From an uncultured Devosia sp. (GTDB lineage Bacteria; Pseudomonadota; Alphaproteobacteria; Rhizobiales; Devosiaceae): a stretch of DNA of 8,696 nucleotides. Numbering within the stretch: the stretch's first letter is position 1; every line of letters starts with the position of its first letter. Made by a program: the position numbers and the translations under genes. The notes beneath the pieces were generated by a model, which had not been told where the DNA came from, did not search any database, and saw only the letters and a program-made list of their open reading frames with translations. Of this stretch, positions 6,293-8,696 are shown one piece after another. Where the stretch lies: NCBI GenBank assembly GCA_946480655.1, contig CAMLKN010000090.1, forward strand, positions 1-8,696, given 5' to 3'.

Positions 6293-6321
6293 TTGGTTCG
6301 CCAACTGTTGGCTGCCATAAA
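6293..6321 (+). promoter_or_regulatory. possible promoter for glmU-glmS
   Basis: TTGGTT at 6293-6298 and CATAAA at 6316-6321 are separated by 17 bases, which would start transcription near 6328, about 40 bases before the glmU ATG. Each box matches only three to four consensus positions. A palindrome fills most of the spacer, so a bound protein there would block RNA polymerase. Confidence 0.4.
6300..6312. promoter_or_regulatory. palindrome GCCAAC-T-GTTGGC, operator-like
   Basis: Two perfect six-base arms flank a single T in the gap between the glmU and SPOR-like genes, between the putative -35 and -10 boxes of glmU. A further half-site TTGG at 6293-6296 pairs with CCAA at 6301-6304. The geometry suits a dimeric regulator, but no regulator gene is present in the window. 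Confidence 0.4.
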
Positions 6322-6354
6322 TTTGTGTAAATGCGCGGCGAAAAGCGACGGCTC

Positions 6355-6360
6355 GGGGAG
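6355..6360 (+). promoter_or_regulatory. ribosome-binding site fixing the glmU start
   Basis: GGGGAG lies six bases before ATG 6367. An in-frame ATG at 6331 would place this site inside the coding region and add twelve charged residues not found in GlmU proteins, so 6367 is the start. Confidence 0.75.
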
Positions 6361-6366
6361 AGCGAC

Positions 6367-7716
6367 ATGACCGAACTGCTTTCGATCATTCTTGCAGCGG
6401 GCGAAGGCACGCGGATGAAATCCGCGCTGCCCAAGGTGCTGCATCCGGTCGGAGGGTTGCCGGTAGTCAGTCATGTGCTGCGGACGGTGCAGGGATTTGG
6501 CTCGAAAGTCGCTGTTGTCGTCGGCCCGAACCACGAGGCGGTCGAAGCCGCCGTGACGCGCTTCGAAGCCGGAGCACAGATTTCTAAACAGGTAGAGCGG
6601 CTTGGTACGGCCCATGCCGTGCAGCAGGCGCGCGGGGCTTATGAAGGGGCTGGCGGCCATGTGCTGGTGCTCTATGCGGATACGCCGCTGGTGACTGCCG
6701 CCACCATCGGGCAGATCGTCGGCAGGCTGGACGAGGGCGCGGACATGGTCGTGGTCGGGTTCCGGCCGGACAATCCGACCGGATACGGCCGCCTGCTGAC
6801 GGAAGGCGGGCGTGTGCTTGCCATTCGCGAGCACAAGGATGCCAGTGACGAGGAACGACGGATCGGCCTCTGCAATTCGGGCATTATCGGTTTTCGCGGC
6901 GACACGCTGCGCGGGGTAATCGACCGGATCGGCAACAAGAATGCCAAGGGCGAATATTACCTGACCGATGCGGTGGAACTGGCGGCCGGAGACGGCAAGC
7001 GGATCGATTTCATCGAGGCCGACGCGCGCGAACTGGTTGGTGTCGACAATCGCGAGAAGCTGGCAGAGGCGGAGGCGACCTTCCAGGCCTTCAAACGCAA
7101 GGAAGCCATGGAGAATGGCGTCACCCTGCGCGATCCGGCGAGCGTGTGGTTTTCCTGGGATACCGAAATCGGGCGCGATGTGACCATTTTCCCCAATGTC
7201 GTCTTTGGGCCGGGCGTCAAAATCGCCGACAATGTGGAAATCCGGGCGTTTTGCGATATCGAGGATGCTGTGATTGGCGAGGGCGCCAGTATCGGCCCGT
7301 TTGCCCGCATTCGCGGCGGGGCTGAACTTGGGCCAGATGTGCACCTGGGCAATTTTGTCGAGGTCAAAAAGAGCAAGATCGGCGCCGGCACGAAGGCAGG
7401 TCACCTGAGCTATCTCGGGGACGCAGAAATCGGGTCCAGGACCAATATTGGTGCGGGCACGATCACCTGTAATTATGACGGCGTGAACAAGGACAAGACG
7501 ATCATTGGCGACAATGTTTTCATTGGCTCCAATGCATCCCTGGTAGCGCCGGTGACCATCGGCGATGGGGCCTATACGGCCTCGGGCAGCGTGATCACCC
7601 AGGATGTGCCGGCTGATGCGCTGGCGCTCGGGCGGGCGCGGCAGGAAAACAAGCCTGGTTATGCGCCCAGGCTCAAGGAACGTGCGCTGGCCAAGAAGGC
7701 TGCGAAAGGAAAATAG
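6367..7716 (+). CDS. glmU: bifunctional N-acetylglucosamine-1-P uridyltransferase / glucosamine-1-P acetyltransferase
   Basis: GlmU acetylates glucosamine-1-phosphate with acetyl-CoA and then couples it to UTP, giving UDP-GlcNAc for peptidoglycan and lipid A; it is a cytoplasmic trimer. The product has 449 residues against 456 in E. coli. Residues 1 to about 228 form the nucleotidyltransferase domain: LAAGEGTRM, Lys23 in LPKVLH, ERLGTAHAVQQA, metal ligand Asp105 in YADTPL, DPTGYGR-like NPTGYGR, EHKDA and NAKGEYYLTD. From about 250 the left-handed beta-helix hexapeptide repeats give the acetyltransferase, with IGPFARIR, GNFVEVKKS, catalytic His346 in KAGHLSYLGD and NIGAGTITCNYDG. The C-terminal tail is Lys/Ala-rich. 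ATG 6367 has a good ribosome site. The stop lies one base before glmS, so translation is probably coupled, and the two adjacent genes supply successive steps (GlmM is not in the window). Confidence 0.98.
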   Translation: MTELLSIILAAGEGTRMKSALPKVLHPVGGLPVVSHVLRTVQGFGSKVAVVVGPNHEAVEAAVTRFEAGAQISKQVERLGTAHAVQQARGAYEGAGGHVLVLYADTPLVTAATIGQIVGRLDEGADMVVVGFRPDNPTGYGRLLTEGGRVLAIREHKDASDEERRIGLCNSGIIGFRGDTLRGVIDRIGNKNAKGEYYLTDAVELAAGDGKRIDFIEADARELVGVDNREKLAEAEATFQAFKRKEAMENGVTLRDPASVWFSWDTEIGRDVTIFPNVVFGPGVKIADNVEIRAFCDIEDAVIGEGASIGPFARIRGGAELGPDVHLGNFVEVKKSKIGAGTKAGHLSYLGDAEIGSRTNIGAGTITCNYDGVNKDKTIIGDNVFIGSNASLVAPVTIGDGAYTASGSVITQDVPADALALGRARQENKPGYAPRLKERALAKKAAKGK

Positions 7717-7717
7717 C

Positions 7718-8696
7718 ATGTGCGGGATCGTTGGAATTGTTGGCGATGCGCCGGTGGCCGGGCGACTGGTGGATGCGCTCAAGCGCCTCGAATATCGCGG
7801 CTATGACAGCGCTGGCGTGGCGACTCTTGAGGATGGCGGCATCACCCGGCGCCGTGCGGAAGGCAAGCTTGGCAATCTCGCGCAAAAGCTGAGCTTCGAG
7901 CCGCTTTCCGGACGCATCGGGATCGGCCATACACGCTGGGCCACGCATGGTGCGCCGACCGAGCTGAACGCGCACCCTCACGCCACCGACCGCGTGGCCG
8001 TGGTGCACAACGGCATTATCGAAAACTATCGCGAAATGCTGGCAGACCTGGCCAATGATGGCTACCTGCCCAAGACCCAGACCGACACGGAGGCCGTGGC
8101 CCTGTGGGTCACGCGCGAATTGGCCAATGGTGCCGATCCGGAACTGGCCGTGGCGCGGACACTCAAGAAGCTGCGGGGCGCATTCGCGCTGGCCTTCATG
8201 TTCCGGGGCGAAGACGGGCTGCTGATCGCGGCACGGCATGGCGCACCGCTGGCAGTGGGCTATGGAACAACCGAGATGTATCTGGGCTCGGACGCGATGG
8301 CCCTGGCGCCGTTCACTTCGCGCCTGACCTATCTCGAGGACGGCGACTGGGCCGTGATCACCCACAAAGGGGTGACGATCCGCGATGGCAAGGATGCCGT
8401 CGTCGAGCGCGAGCTGATGATTTCGCAGACTTCGGCGCTGATGGTGGATAAGGGTAACCACCGCCATTTCATGGCCAAGGAAATCTACGAGCAGCCTGAA
8501 ACCATCTCTCATACCCTGAGCCACTATGTGGATATGGGCGCCGAAAAGGTCGCGATACGCGAGACGCTGCCCTTCGACTTTGCCGACCTCAGCCGCCTGA
8601 CCATGAGCGCCTGCGGCACGGCATACTATGCCGGCGCCATTGCCAAATACTGGTTCGAGCGTTTCGCAAGGCTGCCGGTCGATATCGATGTGGCAT
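7718..8696 (+). CDS. glmS: glutamine-fructose-6-phosphate aminotransferase (isomerising), 5' part
   Basis: GlmS makes glucosamine-6-phosphate from fructose-6-phosphate and glutamine, the committed step towards UDP-GlcNAc. The window holds 326 codons of a protein usually near 608 residues and the frame is still open at the right edge. Residues 1 to about 220 form the class II glutamine amidotransferase domain: nucleophile Cys2 (MCGIVGIVG), YRGYDSAG, Arg73-Trp74 in HTRWATHG, Asn98-Gly99 in HNGIIENY and Asp123 in TDTE, all at E. coli numbering. The interdomain stretch HFMAKEIYEQPETI follows, then the start of the first sugar isomerase (SIS) domain with SACGTAYYAG (Cys299) and KYWFE. ATG 7718 follows the glmU stop by one base and has AAGGA at 7706-7710. 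I see no ribozyme or other leader control between the genes. Confidence 0.97.
   Translation, partial: MCGIVGIVGDAPVAGRLVDALKRLEYRGYDSAGVATLEDGGITRRRAEGKLGNLAQKLSFEPLSGRIGIGHTRWATHGAPTELNAHPHATDRVAVVHNGIIENYREMLADLANDGYLPKTQTDTEAVALWVTRELANGADPELAVARTLKKLRGAFALAFMFRGEDGLLIAARHGAPLAVGYGTTEMYLGSDAMALAPFTSRLTYLEDGDWAVITHKGVTIRDGKDAVVERELMISQTSALMVDKGNHRHFMAKEIYEQPETISHTLSHYVDMGAEKVAIRETLPFDFADLSRLTMSACGTAYYAGAIAKYWFERFARLPVDIDVA

Noticed and set aside
7700..7720. glmS ribozyme or similar metabolite-sensing leader before glmS
   Set aside because: Only one base separates the glmU stop from the glmS start, leaving no room for a leader RNA outside the coding region.
6319..7782. Upstream extension of the SPOR-like gene across glmU, giving a 785-residue protein
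   Set aside because: The extension is antisense to the whole of glmU and has the composition of a mirror frame. The real protein begins at 6228 or, at most, 6318.
7673..8524. 283-codon minus-strand frame at the right edge
   Set aside because: It is antisense to glmS, whose amidotransferase and SIS motifs are intact.

Overview
The window looks like chromosomal core sequence from a high-GC alphaproteobacterium, most likely Hyphomicrobiales (a Devosia-like relative would fit, but this is an inference from protein resemblance and codon use; no marker here settles the genus). Every recognisable protein is a housekeeping enzyme. I see no integrase, transposase, CRISPR array or phage gene. Coding density is high and no gene-free stretch exceeds about 140 bases.

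Layout. Bases 1-4457 (plus strand) hold a tightly packed run: the 3' part of queA, then tgt, pgi and a TTG-started methionine aminopeptidase gene. queA and tgt carry out two steps of queuosine tRNA modification. Bases 4454-6228 are on the minus strand. Read in that direction they hold a membrane-anchored coiled-coil protein with a SPOR-like C-terminus, tRNA-Lys(UUU) behind its own promoter, a 57-residue candidate small protein, and a five-helix membrane protein whose stop codon overlaps the aminopeptidase stop. Bases 6229-6366 are a divergent control region with a perfect-armed palindrome. Bases 6367-8696 (plus) hold glmU and the first 326 codons of glmS, one base apart.

How the genes fit together. 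Pgi interconverts glucose-6-P and fructose-6-P. GlmS turns fructose-6-P into glucosamine-6-P. GlmU makes UDP-GlcNAc, the entry compound for peptidoglycan and lipid A. The SPOR-like protein transcribed away from glmU is predicted to sit in the inner membrane with a periplasmic domain of a fold that usually binds glycan strands at division sites. Cell-wall precursor synthesis and a possible cell-wall-binding protein therefore share one intergenic region.

I did not find a wholly new system. The items most worth a second look are the SPOR-like protein, the charge-segregated 57-residue ORF behind tRNA-Lys, the Tgt zinc site that lacks two of its usual cysteines, the Staphylococcus-like second-class aminopeptidase, and the palindrome in front of glmU.
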